DNA of 53,412 nt from Lachnospiraceae bacterium (GTDB lineage: Bacteria; Bacillota; Clostridia; Lachnospirales; Lachnospiraceae): contig SVFJ01000013.1 of the NCBI GenBank assembly GCA_015056925.1, positions 1-53,412 on the forward strand, read 5' to 3'. The notes beneath the pieces are model-generated. The model was not told where the DNA came from. It saw only the letters and a list, made by a program, of their open reading frames with translations, and searched no databases. Shown here piece by piece: positions 33,206 to 42,625 of the stretch. Numbering within the stretch: position 1 is the stretch's first letter; each line of letters begins with the position of its first letter. The position numbers and the translations under genes are program-made.

Positions 33206-34225
33206 ATGAAGCGTGTAACGATACAGGATATTGCCAAGGAAATGGGTTTGAGCCGTAATACAGTAGCAAAAGCATTGAGTGATGGTGCGGTTTCTGCGCA
33301 GACAAAATATGCGGTAGTCCAAAAGGCAATGGAAATGGGCTATGCAAAGCTGGATGATAGTCTGGTGACAGAGTATCAGGAGAAGAGGAAGCGAACCAAT
33401 TCAGGAACTATATTAGTGCTGTTTAATCATTGGCAGTCTGTGTTTTGGAACAGAGCTTTGGCCGGTATCAGTACGGGTGTCAGTGAAGAAGGGTATCGCA
33501 TGCAGCTGCATATTGTAGATGATGCAGATGAGGATGGCGAAGAAACGCTACAGGTAATTGGACCGGATGTAAAAGGAATCCTCTTTTTATGTATTTTCCC
33601 GATTCGTTTTGTGAAGGGGATTGAAAAGGCGGGATTACCGATGACCTTTTTTAATACTCCGGTAAATGCAATAGAGTATATTGAGCGGGGCGATGTTTAT
33701 AATGTGGAGAGTTTTTATTCCATGAATCATTTGACAAGCTATGTGATAGAGAAGAAGGATTGCCGCAAATTAAGCTTTATCGGGTATGCTGAAGGTTCTC
33801 GAGTGGTGCAGGCAAGATTTTTGGGATATATGAATGCCTGTAATCAGCATGGTATTCAGCTGGATGATGCGATGCAGTTTACCAGACCGTCCAATCAGAC
33901 CTATTTTTCATATGGTATGGTGGAGGAGGCAATTAACCGTATGCCATATATGCCTGATGCCATTATTTGTGAGAATGATGATATTGCAAAGTGTGTTGCA
34001 TTGGTATTGGTGCAGAGAGACCCTGATTTGGCAAGGCGTATGGTAATTACAGGATTTGATAATACAATAGAGGAGGATTTTTTTAAGAAAGACATTATTA
34101 CGGTAGAAGTACGTATAGAGGAGCTTGGTAAGCGGCTTGTGAGGTCGCTGATTGACAGAGTGAAGAATCCGCAGATGGATATTGCCTTTGTGACAGTGGC
34201 AACCTATCCTGTGTTGGATAAATAA
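33206..34225 (+). CDS. LacI-family transcriptional regulator 1
   Basis: 339 aa. N-terminal HTH VTIQDIAKEMGLSRNTVAKAL (about 4-24), then a periplasmic-binding-like effector domain. AAGGAGG ribosome site. It precedes the GH36 alpha-galactosidase by about 105 nt, suggesting control of that gene or the whole mannan/galactomannan block by galactoside or mannoside effectors. Overlapping -35 repeats (33131-33164) suggest it controls itself. Confidence 0.9.
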   Translation: MKRVTIQDIAKEMGLSRNTVAKALSDGAVSAQTKYAVVQKAMEMGYAKLDDSLVTEYQEKRKRTNSGTILVLFNHWQSVFWNRALAGISTGVSEEGYRMQLHIVDDADEDGEETLQVIGPDVKGILFLCIFPIRFVKGIEKAGLPMTFFNTPVNAIEYIERGDVYNVESFYSMNHLTSYVIEKKDCRKLSFIGYAEGSRVVQARFLGYMNACNQHGIQLDDAMQFTRPSNQTYFSYGMVEEAINRMPYMPDAIICENDDIAKCVALVLVQRDPDLARRMVITGFDNTIEEDFFKKDIITVEVRIEELGKRLVRSLIDRVKNPQMDIAFVTVATYPVLDK

Positions 34226-34241
34226 AATAGAGATGGGTATA

Positions 34242-34302
34242 GTGTGAAAAATCCATATATGGAAGATTTTTCACACAGAAATTTGTGCTTGCGCCCAAAT
34301 TT
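34242..34302 (+). repeat. Dispersed two-hairpin element, copy A
   Basis: Hairpin 1: GTGTGAAAAATC (34242-34253)/GATTTTTCACAC (34265-34276) with loop CATATATGGAA. Hairpin 2: AAATTTG/CAAATTT (34279-34302). A related element lies at 48331-48391 with two compensated stem changes and a nearly identical loop. Located 29 nt before the GH36 start; the upstream open-frame extension of GH36 would translate this element. Confidence 0.75.
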
Positions 34303-34330
34303 CCGGGTTGCAGCAAGAATGGAGATTAAG

Positions 34331-36520
34331 ATGAGTATTACATATTTTGAAAAAGAGAGAATTTTTAAACTGGATACACCCAATACAAGCTATTTGTTGG
34401 GATTGGTAGATGAGGAGAATTTTGTAGGACATATCTATTACGGTAAGCGTCTAAAGGGGCATGAAGCAGGCTATCTTATGCGAACTCAGGAACCGCCTTT
34501 TGTACCAAGTAAGAATGATAGGGAGAGAGGTTCATTCTATGATTGCTTTCCGTTTGAATATCCGACAGGTGGCTTGGGAGATTACAGAGACAGTTGTTTC
34601 AGCCTTCGTACAGCGAATGGTAATGTGGGGGCTTCTTTATCCTACGTATCTCATAAAATATACGGTGGAAAGCCGGCATTAGAGGGATTGCCTGCAACCT
34701 TTGGAGAGGCTGACAGCTGTGATACCTTAGAGCTATACTGTGAAGACAGATATGCAGGTGTAGAGTATGTGCTGATTTATACGGCGTTTAAGGATACAGA
34801 TGCAATTACCAGAAGTGTACGTATTAGGAATATCGGTAATGAGCCTGTTTATCTGACAAAGGTTTATTCTGCTTGTCTTGATATGGACAATAAGGATTTT
34901 GATATGATTACACTTCATGGAAGCTGGGCAAGAGAGCGCCATATTCAGAGAAAAACTCTTGGATTTGGAATGCAGGGAGTGACCTCTTTCAGAGGAAAGT
35001 CCAGTCATCAGAATCATCCGTTTCTTGCACTGGTAACGAAGAATACGACACAGGAGACCGGCGAGGTCTATGCAATGAATTTTGTATATTCCGGAAATTT
35101 TTGTGCGCAGGCTGAGGTGTCCCAGTTTGACAGTGTAAGAATGGCAATGGGTATTCATACAGAGAATTTCTGTTGGAAACTGGAGTGTGGCGAGAGCTTT
35201 CAGACACCGGAAGCAGTTATGGTATATTCTGCAGCAGGACTTGACGGAATGACAACTGCTTTCCATCGTTTGTATAAGAAGCATTTGATTCGTGGAGAAT
35301 ACAAGGATAAGAAGAGACCGATTCTGATTAATAACTGGGAAGCAACTTATTTTGACTTCGATACACAGAAGCTTCTTAGTATCGCAAGAGAGGCATCCAA
35401 GCTTGGTATTGAGATGCTGGTTATGGATGACGGATGGTTTGGTAAGAGAAATAGTGATAATTGTGCACTGGGTGACTGGGTTGTTAATGAAGAGAAGATA
35501 CAGGGCGGCTTAAAATATCTCGTGGATGAGGTTAATAAGCTGGGTATGAAGTTTGGTATTTGGTTTGAGCCGGAAATGATTTCACCGGATTCGGATTTGT
35601 ATCGTGAGCATCCTGACTGGGCGATTGCGATTCCCGGACGTAAGGCAACGGAGTCCAGACAGCAGTATGTTTTGGATTTATCAAGGCCTGAGGTTGTGGA
35701 CCATGTTTATGAGAAAATGGCAGCTGTGCTTCGCAGTGCTAATATCGAATATGTAAAGTGGGATATGAACAGAGAACTGACAGACCTTGGAAGCTATTGC
35801 CTGCCGGCAGACAGACAGGGCGAGCTGTATCACAGATATGTGCTTGCGGTGTATGAATTACAGGGAAGACTGGTAAAGGAATTTCCACACCTGTTATTGG
35901 AAAATTGTTCGGGCGGTGGTGCACGTTTTGACCCGGGTATGTTGTATTATAGTCCGCAGATTTGGTGCTCTGATGATACAGATGCAATAGAACGTCTGGA
36001 AATTCAGGAAGGTACAGCGCTTATTTATCCGTTGTCTACAATGGGAGCACATGTGTCAGATTGTCCGAATCATACAGTGGGAAGAATAACGCCGTTTGAG
36101 ACAAGGGGGATTGTAGCTTTGGCAGGAACCTTTGGTTATGAACTTGATGTTACAAAGATTCCGCAAGAGGACAGGGATATGATTCCGCAGCAGGTAGCGA
36201 TGTATCATAAGTATAATGATTTGGTGAGACAGGGCGATTATTATCGTATCGCATCTTATTCGCAGAATCGTCAATATGATTGTTGGGAGATTGTGAGCGA
36301 AGACAAGCGGGAGGCACTGGTTACTTATGTGCAGGTATTAAACAGACCTAACTTTAAGTCAAGACGTATTTACTTAAAGGGATTGGATGCGGATAAGCTT
36401 TATCGTATTGAGTCAGATGATGCTGTTTATAGTGGTGAAATGCTGATGAATGCAGGATTGCAGGTAGCTAATCCTTGGGGCGATTTCCGGGCAAAACTGA
36501 TTCATTTGACAGAAGCATAG
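34331..36520 (+). CDS. Alpha-galactosidase, GH36
   Basis: 729 aa from ATG 34331 (MSITYFEKERIFKL), the usual length of this GH36 type, with a GGAG ribosome site; the 29 extra codons upstream run through the hairpin element and are rejected. Nucleophile Asp478 in VKWDMNREL, acid/base Asp548 in CSDDTD, and LVMDDGWFGKR at the barrel start. No signal peptide. It removes alpha-1,6-galactose from galactomannan or raffinose-type oligosaccharides inside the cell. First enzyme of the mannan-related block. Confidence 0.95.
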   Translation: MSITYFEKERIFKLDTPNTSYLLGLVDEENFVGHIYYGKRLKGHEAGYLMRTQEPPFVPSKNDRERGSFYDCFPFEYPTGGLGDYRDSCFSLRTANGNVGASLSYVSHKIYGGKPALEGLPATFGEADSCDTLELYCEDRYAGVEYVLIYTAFKDTDAITRSVRIRNIGNEPVYLTKVYSACLDMDNKDFDMITLHGSWARERHIQRKTLGFGMQGVTSFRGKSSHQNHPFLALVTKNTTQETGEVYAMNFVYSGNFCAQAEVSQFDSVRMAMGIHTENFCWKLECGESFQTPEAVMVYSAAGLDGMTTAFHRLYKKHLIRGEYKDKKRPILINNWEATYFDFDTQKLLSIAREASKLGIEMLVMDDGWFGKRNSDNCALGDWVVNEEKIQGGLKYLVDEVNKLGMKFGIWFEPEMISPDSDLYREHPDWAIAIPGRKATESRQQYVLDLSRPEVVDHVYEKMAAVLRSANIEYVKWDMNRELTDLGSYCLPADRQGELYHRYVLAVYELQGRLVKEFPHLLLENCSGGGARFDPGMLYYSPQIWCSDDTDAIERLEIQEGTALIYPLSTMGAHVSDCPNHTVGRITPFETRGIVALAGTFGYELDVTKIPQEDRDMIPQQVAMYHKYNDLVRQGDYYRIASYSQNRQYDCWEIVSEDKREALVTYVQVLNRPNFKSRRIYLKGLDADKLYRIESDDAVYSGEMLMNAGLQVANPWGDFRAKLIHLTEA

Positions 36521-36540
36521 TTGAAAAAACAATGAGTTTA

Positions 36541-36574
36541 TGGCAGAAGTTGCAGTAAGGACTTCTGCCATTTT
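36541..36574 (+). terminator. Terminator after GH36
   Basis: 10-bp stem TGGCAGAAGT/ACTTCTGCCA with a 10-nt loop, then TTTT. Confidence 0.85.
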
Positions 36575-36616
36575 AAATGGAAAAAATATTTATGCAGATT
36601 TGTAGGCTCTAACACC

Positions 36617-36700
36617 TTGACAAATATATTTAACTAAATTATATTAAAATTAATTTAAAATTACGAGTTAATTTAATTAATTTAAGTAAGGCGTAATACA
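36617..36700 (+). promoter_or_regulatory. Promoter and AT-rich repeats before LacI regulator 2
   Basis: -35 TTGACA (36617-36622), 17-nt spacer, -10 TATATT (36640-36645). Downstream, 36646-36690 holds repeated TTAATTTA words (AATTAATTTAAAATTACG, then GTTAATTTAATTAATTT). Similar words (GTTAAATTAGCT, AGCTAAATTAATC) occur in the AraC-epimerase gap at 38799-38863, suggesting a shared operator. Confidence 0.6.
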
Positions 36701-36728
36701 GGATTGACGGAAAGGTATAGGTATTAAT

Positions 36729-37751
36729 ATGGTAAAATCAGTGAAGCTGGCTGATATAGCAGCAGAGTTGAACGTCAGTGTAGTTACGGTGTCCAAAGCA
36801 TTGGCCGGACAAAAAGGGGTAAGCGAGGAGCTAAGAAAGAAGATTAAGGACTTAGCAGATGAGATGGGGTATACACCGATTCATGGCTCCCGCAAGGAAA
36901 AGAGTAAATCATATACAATAGGGGTAATTAGTTTAGAAAGCTATTTTGCTAAGTTTGCATCCTTTTACTGGAAGATGTATCAGGAGATTGCAACAAGTGC
37001 TGTGAAGAAGAACTGCTTTACGATGCTGGAGGTAATTAGTGACCAGGATGTAAAGAATTTACAGACACCTAAGCTTTTACAGGAGGACAAGGTGGATGGT
37101 ATTATCATTATCGGTCAGCCAAGTAAAGAGTATTTAAAGCTTCTTTATCAGTATAAGAAGACTCCGATGATTTTCCTTGATTTTTATGATGGGGAAGAAG
37201 ATTGTGATTTTGTAGTGTCTGAGAGCTATTATGGCTCTTACAAGGTGACGAATTATCTGATTCGTAAGGGACATAGGAAGATTGCTTATGTGGGAACTCT
37301 CATGAGTACGGAGAGCATTACGGACAGATATCTTGGCTATCGCAAGGCTCTTATGGAGGCCGGGATTGAGCTGAGAGATGATTGGATTCTGGAGGACAGA
37401 GAAAAGTCCAGCGGTAAGACAATTGAAAAGGGCTTTGGTTTCGAATTGCCTAAGGAGATGCCGACAGCGTTTGTATGTAATAATGATATTACGGCATATG
37501 GAGTGATTAAGCATCTTGAGGAGGCAGGCTATCGAGTGCCGGAGGATGTTTCTGTAGTAGGATATGATGATTATCTTCATCCTGAATATGGTGATTCTAA
37601 GATTACAACGTATGCAGTGGATATGGCGGAGATGTCCCGTATCACACTTCGTAATCTGATTAAGAAGATGGAAAAGGTAAGCTACAATGAAAGTATTCAT
37701 GTAGTACCGGGCAGATTAATCGAGCGTGAGACGGTAAGAGAACTGAATTAA
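36729..37751 (+). CDS. LacI-family transcriptional regulator 2
   Basis: 340 aa. HTH KLADIAAELNVSVVTVSKALAG (about 6-27), hinge, and sugar-binding domain with YTIGVISLESYF and CNNDITAYGVIKHLEEAGYRVPEDVSVVGYDD, both typical. Ribosome site GGAAAGG. Its neighbours are GH36 upstream and the AraC/epimerase block downstream, so it likely controls the mannan locus; in Roseburia mannan loci LacI regulators are also present. The effector is unknown. Convergent with the AraC gene, 9 nt apart. Confidence 0.9.
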   Translation: MVKSVKLADIAAELNVSVVTVSKALAGQKGVSEELRKKIKDLADEMGYTPIHGSRKEKSKSYTIGVISLESYFAKFASFYWKMYQEIATSAVKKNCFTMLEVISDQDVKNLQTPKLLQEDKVDGIIIIGQPSKEYLKLLYQYKKTPMIFLDFYDGEEDCDFVVSESYYGSYKVTNYLIRKGHRKIAYVGTLMSTESITDRYLGYRKALMEAGIELRDDWILEDREKSSGKTIEKGFGFELPKEMPTAFVCNNDITAYGVIKHLEEAGYRVPEDVSVVGYDDYLHPEYGDSKITTYAVDMAEMSRITLRNLIKKMEKVSYNESIHVVPGRLIERETVRELN

Positions 37752-37760
37752 TAAAAGAAA

Positions 37761-38660
37761 TTATAGAATGGGCGTTGCCTTGCGGAAATAGAGCGGGGTA
37801 ACGCCTGTCTTATCTTTGAACAGACGGATAAAATGATTGGTATTATCAATACCTACACGTTGACCAATGACACCAATCTTATCATCGGTGGATAAAAGCA
37901 GTTCCTTTGCTTTTTCAATGCGTACCTGATTAATGTATTGCAAAGGAGTTTCCTGGAAGTATTGAGAAAATTCGCGGCATAATCGATACTTACTGATTTG
38001 ATATTTGCGAGCCAGTTCGTCTAAAGAGAAGGGCTCATAGTAAGCAGTGTCAAAGCTTTTCTTCATATCTGACAGATAAGTAGGGATATGATAACTGTCG
38101 GATGCTTCCAGCGAGCGCAGTAAAAACAGCTCAGTGTATAGCTGAACCAATAGTTTTGCACGTATGAGAGCATGGGTATAGTCATTGGCATCTTCCTTGC
38201 GAAGCTGTTCCCATAGCGGTAAGAAATTAGAATAGGAAGTAAGCTTGAAGACGCAGGAGTCATCACAGAGCTTGGAATAATAATAATCGGTTACAGGACG
38301 ACTGACAAAGAAAATCGTATATTCCCATGTAGGGTGGGAGCATATCAGTTTATGCGGATTAAGACAGTCTATAAAAGCGAAAGTATTTGCTGTAAGTTCA
38401 TACTCGTGATTCTGATATAGGAGTTTCCCGCTTCCCTTTGTGGTGAGAATCAGACAATATGCATTGAGGTTTTGTAATTCATAAGAAAATGGGGAGGTAA
38501 CCAGAAGGTTTTTGCTGCTGTACAGCAGAGGTAAAAGCTCTTGAAAGTCATAATCATTGTGATACAGCGTACCCGGATACTCCTGAAAGGAAAATCGGGA
38601 ATGTGCTTCCGTATGAGTAAGATTTTTAAGAAATTCTTCCTGAATATGAAATGTCTGCAT
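37761..38660 (-). CDS. AraC-family transcriptional regulator
   Basis: 299 aa soluble regulator: N-terminal cupin-like sugar-sensing domain (about 1-180), two HTHs at the C-terminus (FSLDELARKYQISKYRLCREFSQYF, then KIGVIGQRVGIDNTNHFIRLFKDKTG). Divergent from the epimerase/GH130/esterase/GH1 operon, the classical position of an activator for that operon. Ribosome site CAGGAGAAA. Own promoter at 38711-38739. Confidence 0.9.
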   Translation of the reverse strand: MQTFHIQEEFLKNLTHTEAHSRFSFQEYPGTLYHNDYDFQELLPLLYSSKNLLVTSPFSYELQNLNAYCLILTTKGSGKLLYQNHEYELTANTFAFIDCLNPHKLICSHPTWEYTIFFVSRPVTDYYYSKLCDDSCVFKLTSYSNFLPLWEQLRKEDANDYTHALIRAKLLVQLYTELFLLRSLEASDSYHIPTYLSDMKKSFDTAYYEPFSLDELARKYQISKYRLCREFSQYFQETPLQYINQVRIEKAKELLLSTDDKIGVIGQRVGIDNTNHFIRLFKDKTGVTPLYFRKATPIL

Positions 38661-38710
38661 ATGAATTTTCTCCTGATATATGTGGATGAATCATTAATAT
38701 CTCTAAGAAT

Positions 38711-38739
38711 AGTATAAATCTTATGATATAAGAAAGCAA
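38711..38739 (-). promoter_or_regulatory. Promoter of the AraC gene
   Basis: Minus strand: -35 TTGCTT (38734-38739), 17-nt spacer, -10 TATACT (38711-38716). Confidence 0.65.
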
Positions 38740-39032
38740 GAATTGTATATAAATTATAATAATGGAATATTATGTTAGGGACCGGATTTACTCAATGTTA
38801 AGTTAAATTAGCTGATATATAAATTAAAATAAGGTAAAAAACCAAGCGGAACAAGCTAAATTAATCTAAATAACTTATACATATTAAACAATTTTTAGTT
38901 AGTTTTATTGTGTAAATGGAGGAAAAGGAGACGAATTGCAATATTTGAATATTATTCACAATTTTAATTGATGACTAAATGATAAAGTAATTTTAAACTG
39001 TTTTTAGGTTAATGAAAGGTGGTGCTCTATTT
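38740..39032 (+). promoter_or_regulatory. Regulatory gap before the mannan operon
   Basis: About 290 nt, very AT-rich, no gene. It holds GTTAAATTAGCT (about 38799) and AGCTAAATTAATC (about 38851), an imperfect inverted pair that shares words with the LacI-2 promoter. No -35/-10 pair stands out clearly for the operon, as expected if an activator is needed. The ribosome site AAAGGTGG precedes the epimerase. Confidence 0.45.
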
Positions 39033-40220
39033 ATGAACATACAGAAGTGGAAAAATGAAATATGTCAACATTTGACAGAGGATATCATCCCTTTTTGGAA
39101 GGGGCTTAGAGATGACGAGTTTGGCGGATATTATGGTTGGATGGATTATGATTTGACAGTAGATAAAAGAGCAGCAAAGGGCTGTATATTGAACAGCCGT
39201 ATTACATGGTTCTTTTCTAATGCATATACTTTGTTAAAAGACGAAACCTTGCTAGAGGAGGCAAAGCATGGATTTGAATTTTTGAAGAATCATTGTTGGG
39301 ATAAGAAGAATGGTGGTGTATATTGGTCTGTTGCATATGACGGTATACCGGAAGAAACGATAAAGCATACTTATAATCAGGCATTTTCGATATATGCACT
39401 TTCATCTTATTATGAGGCAAGTGGAGATGATGAGGCATTGCAGATGGCGTATTTGCTGTTTGATTTGATAGAGGGCAGAATGCGTGATGAGCTTGGATAT
39501 AAGGAAGCCTTTGATGAAACCTTCCATGAGATTGATAATGAAAAGCTTTCGGAGAATGGTGTCATTGCCTTAAAGACCATGAATACTTTATTGCATGTGT
39601 TTGAAGCATATACAGAGCTTTACAGAGTCGATGGTAATCCCAAGGTTGCCGAGAAGATAAAATGGATGATGGATATTATTGCTGATAAAGTATATAATCC
39701 TAAGCTTCATCGTCAGGAGGTGTTCTTTGATGATAAGTGGAACACCATTATTGATTTGCATTCCTATGGTCATGACATTGAGACAGCTTGGCTGGTGGAC
39801 AGAAGCCTGGAAGTGCTTGGAGACAAGACATATGAGGCGAAACTTTCGCCCATTACAAAGGATTTGACAGAGCAGATTTACAAGGTAGCGTTTAATGGAG
39901 AATCCCTTGCAAATGAGTGTGAGCGAGGAGTGGTAAATGACTGGCGTATCTGGTGGGTACAGGCTGAGACTGTAGTTGGTTTTCTTAACGGTAGTCAGAA
40001 GAATGCTGAGGATAAAGAAAAGTCAGAGAAGTATCTGGATGCGGCCTTTGCGCAGTGGGAGTTTATCAAGAAGTGCGTGATTGATAAGAGAAATGGTAGT
40101 GAGTGGTACTGGCGTGTGGATGCACAGGGAAAACCCGATGAGGAGAAGCCTATCGTAGAGCAGTGGAAGTGTCCGTATCATAATGGAAGAATGTGTTTTG
40201 AAGTAATAAAGAGATTGTAG
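39033..40220 (+). CDS. Cellobiose/mannobiose 2-epimerase (AGE family)
   Basis: 395 aa from ATG 39033, which has AAAGGTGG at a proper distance; an earlier ATG at 39012 overlaps that site. (alpha/alpha)6 barrel of the AGE superfamily: [17 protein letters not shown], the catalytic-histidine motifs [11 protein letters not shown] and [13 protein letters not shown]. These fit cellobiose 2-epimerases rather than GlcNAc 2-epimerases. In mannan loci this enzyme converts mannobiose to mannosyl-glucose, the substrate of the GH130 enzyme encoded 13 nt downstream. No signal peptide. Confidence 0.88.
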   Translation: MNIQKWKNEICQHLTEDIIPFWKGLRDDEFGGYYGWMDYDLTVDKRAAKGCILNSRITWFFSNAYTLLKDETLLEEAKHGFEFLKNHCWDKKNGGVYWSVAYDGIPEETIKHTYNQAFSIYALSSYYEASGDDEALQMAYLLFDLIEGRMRDELGYKEAFDETFHEIDNEKLSENGVIALKTMNTLLHVFEAYTELYRVDGNPKVAEKIKWMMDIIADKVYNPKLHRQEVFFDDKWNTIIDLHSYGHDIETAWLVDRSLEVLGDKTYEAKLSPITKDLTEQIYKVAFNGESLANECERGVVNDWRIWWVQAETVVGFLNGSQKNAEDKEKSEKYLDAAFAQWEFIKKCVIDKRNGSEWYWRVDAQGKPDEEKPIVEQWKCPYHNGRMCFEVIKRL

Positions 40221-40233
40221 TGGAGGAACAAAG

Positions 40234-41406
40234 ATGTTTGAACAGAATAAGAAAGCGGTAATGGATAAATATGAAGCGATTGTAAATCGCAAGAATAAGA
40301 AATCGGATTTTTATAATGGTATTTATGACAGATATGAGTATCCTGTATTAACAAGAGACCATATCCCGCCATTTTGGAAATATGATATGAATCCTGAAAC
40401 AAATCCGTATTTTATGGAAAGACTGGGAGTGAATGCAGTATTTAACTCAGGAGCTATTGAGTTAAACGGTAAGTTCTATCTTGTTGCCCGTGTGGAAGGA
40501 AATGACAGAAAGTCCTTCTTTGCAGTGGCAGAGAGTGATAATGGTATTGATGGATTTAGATTCTGGGATTATCCGATTTTATTAGATGATGTATGTCCTG
40601 AGGAAACTAATGTATATGATATGCGTTTGACAAAGCATGAGGATGGATATATTTATGGTGTATTCTGCTCGGAGAGCAAGGATACTTCTGTGAATGACTT
40701 GTCAGCAGCGGTAGCAGCAGCAGGTATTGTGAGAACAAAAGATTTGAAGACATGGGAGAGATTGGATAATCTCAAGACCTTGAACTCACCACAGCAGAGA
40801 AATGTGGTATTACATCCTGAGTTTGTAAATGGTAAGTATGCGTTCTATACCCGTCCGATGGATGACTTTATTGAGACAGGAAGCGGCGGAGGAGTTGGTT
40901 TTGGATTATGTGATGATATTGAGCATGCTGTAATTGATGAGGAAATTATGACGAGCAGAAGAAAATATCATACGATTACGGAGGCTAAGAACGGTGCCGG
41001 TGCAACACCGATTAAGACAGATAAGGGATGGATTCATATTGCTCATGGTGTTAGAAATACGGCAGCAGGCTTAAGATACGTAATTTATGTATTTGCAACC
41101 AGCTTAGAGGATCCTACAAAGGTTATCGCAGAGCCAAGCGGTTTCTTTATTGCACCGCTTGCTGAGGAGAGAGTTGGAGATGTATCGAATGTAGTATTTA
41201 CTAACGGTGCTATTGCAAGAGATAATGGAGAAGTATATATTTATTATGCATCTAGTGATACAAGACTTCATGTTGCAACAACAACAATTGATAAGTTGAT
41301 TGATTATACCTTTAATACACCAACAGATCCGCTTCGTTCTGTGAAGTGTGTAGAGCAGAGATGTAACTTTATTAAGGCAAACCTTGATGTTATGAAGAGA
41401 GGATAA
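40234..41406 (+). CDS. GH130 4-O-beta-mannosyl-glucose phosphorylase (GH130_1 type)
   Basis: 390 aa five-bladed propeller. The N-terminus with [25 protein letters not shown] and [12 protein letters not shown] is typical of GH130_1. Proposed acid Asp is in the YDMRLT segment (Asp131). It phosphorolyses mannosyl-glucose to mannose-1-phosphate and glucose, saving ATP. Its position directly after the epimerase (13 nt gap, GGAGGAAC ribosome site) matches the pathway epimerase then phosphorylase. The subfamily is inferred by context and N-terminal signature. Confidence 0.9.
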   Translation: MFEQNKKAVMDKYEAIVNRKNKKSDFYNGIYDRYEYPVLTRDHIPPFWKYDMNPETNPYFMERLGVNAVFNSGAIELNGKFYLVARVEGNDRKSFFAVAESDNGIDGFRFWDYPILLDDVCPEETNVYDMRLTKHEDGYIYGVFCSESKDTSVNDLSAAVAAAGIVRTKDLKTWERLDNLKTLNSPQQRNVVLHPEFVNGKYAFYTRPMDDFIETGSGGGVGFGLCDDIEHAVIDEEIMTSRRKYHTITEAKNGAGATPIKTDKGWIHIAHGVRNTAAGLRYVIYVFATSLEDPTKVIAEPSGFFIAPLAEERVGDVSNVVFTNGAIARDNGEVYIYYASSDTRLHVATTTIDKLIDYTFNTPTDPLRSVKCVEQRCNFIKANLDVMKRG

Positions 41407-41422
41407 TAGTGTGAATATTGTG

Positions 41423-41459
41423 CCTGCATAAGATGCTAAAGCATCTGAAAGTTCGCAGG
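41423..41459 (+). repeat. Intercistronic hairpin
   Basis: CCTGC/GCAGG enclosing AGATGC/GCATCT with a TAAA loop, between GH130 and the esterase. No T-run, so likely mRNA processing/stability or partial attenuation. Confidence 0.6.
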
Positions 41460-41484
41460 TTATGGAAAGGGCATGGTTATTAGT

Positions 41485-42594
41485 ATGAGAATTGAACCTG
41501 AAAAAGGCATATTAAACAAAGGAAATTGGTACCGCTTGAAAAGAGTGATGCGCAAGGCACAGTCAGGAGAGGAAATTACAGTAGGCTTCTTAGGTGGTTC
41601 TATTACACAGGGATGTTTGTCATCTACACCAGAGACCTGTTACGCTTATCTTGTGTACGAGTGGTGGATGAAGAAGTTCCCTGATACAAAGGTGAACTAT
41701 GTGAATGCCGGAATTGGTGGTACAACCTCACAGTTTGGTGTTGCGAGAGCAGATAAAGATTTGCTCAGGTTTGATATTGATTTCAGTGTGGTAGAGTTCA
41801 GTGTAAATGATGTAAATAATGACCATTTTCAGGAAACATATGAGGGCTTAATCAGAAAGCTGTATGGCTCTAAGACTGCGCCGGCACTATTGATTGTAAA
41901 CAGTGTACAGTATAATGATGGTGTAAATGCCGAGGAGAAGCATAATGAGGTTGGTAAGCATTATCAGATTCCTTGTGTAAGTATGAAGCCGACCATTTAC
42001 GCAAAGGTAGAAAGAGGAGAGATTAAGAATACAGATATTACGCCGGATGATTTGCATCCAAATGATGCAGGTCATGCATTGATGGCAGAGGTAATTATCT
42101 GTTTCTTGGAGCAGGTATATGCTGACCTTGCAAATGAAGCAGACAAGGAGTACGAGATGCCTGTGCCAATGACAAAGAACGCTTATGAGAATTCTGTCAG
42201 ATATCAGAATAACGAAGCATATCCTATTAATAGAGGCTTTGATTCGGATGAGACACCTCAAAATGATATCAGAGAAATCTTTAGAAACGGTTGGACAGCG
42301 TCAGAAAAGGGGGCAAGTATTACCTTTATGGTGGAGGGAACCTGTCTTGCTGTGCAGTATCGTAAGTCTGTGGTGCAGCCAACACCAATTGCCAAGGCAG
42401 TGATTGACGGCAAAGAGAAGGAAGCAGTTATTTTAGATGGTAATTTTGAGGAGACATGGGGAGATAGCCTGCATCTTGAGACAATTGCAGAGCATATCGC
42501 AGGTGGTCTTCATGAGGTAAAGATTGAGATTATTGAAACACATGAGGATGATAAGGTTCCGTTCTATTTGACATCTATTATTGCTTCAAAGTAA
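41485..42594 (+). CDS. SGNH acetylmannan esterase, CE17-like with C-terminal CBM35-like domain
   Basis: 369 aa from ATG 41485; an ATG at 41473 is only 2 nt from GGAAAGG and less likely. N-terminal SGNH hydrolase: GGSITQG with Ser39, then GTTSQFG, SVNDVNND and DDLHPNDAGH (Asp/His). The C-terminal about 130 residues (from TASEKGASITFMVEGTC) look like a beta-sandwich of the CBM35 type. This domain order is that of the Roseburia intestinalis CE17 acetylmannan esterase, which works with a CE2 partner. No signal peptide. It removes acetyl groups from mannooligosaccharides, allowing phosphorylase action. Confidence 0.8.
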   Translation: MRIEPEKGILNKGNWYRLKRVMRKAQSGEEITVGFLGGSITQGCLSSTPETCYAYLVYEWWMKKFPDTKVNYVNAGIGGTTSQFGVARADKDLLRFDIDFSVVEFSVNDVNNDHFQETYEGLIRKLYGSKTAPALLIVNSVQYNDGVNAEEKHNEVGKHYQIPCVSMKPTIYAKVERGEIKNTDITPDDLHPNDAGHALMAEVIICFLEQVYADLANEADKEYEMPVPMTKNAYENSVRYQNNEAYPINRGFDSDETPQNDIREIFRNGWTASEKGASITFMVEGTCLAVQYRKSVVQPTPIAKAVIDGKEKEAVILDGNFEETWGDSLHLETIAEHIAGGLHEVKIEIIETHEDDKVPFYLTSIIASK

Positions 42595-42625
42595 GGAAAG
42601 AGCGCAGTACCAAAGTGAGGGTTAT

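Noticed and set aside
34244-34330. 29-codon N-terminal extension of GH36
   Set aside because: It translates the two-hairpin repeat; the ATG at 34331 has a ribosome site and gives the family's normal length.
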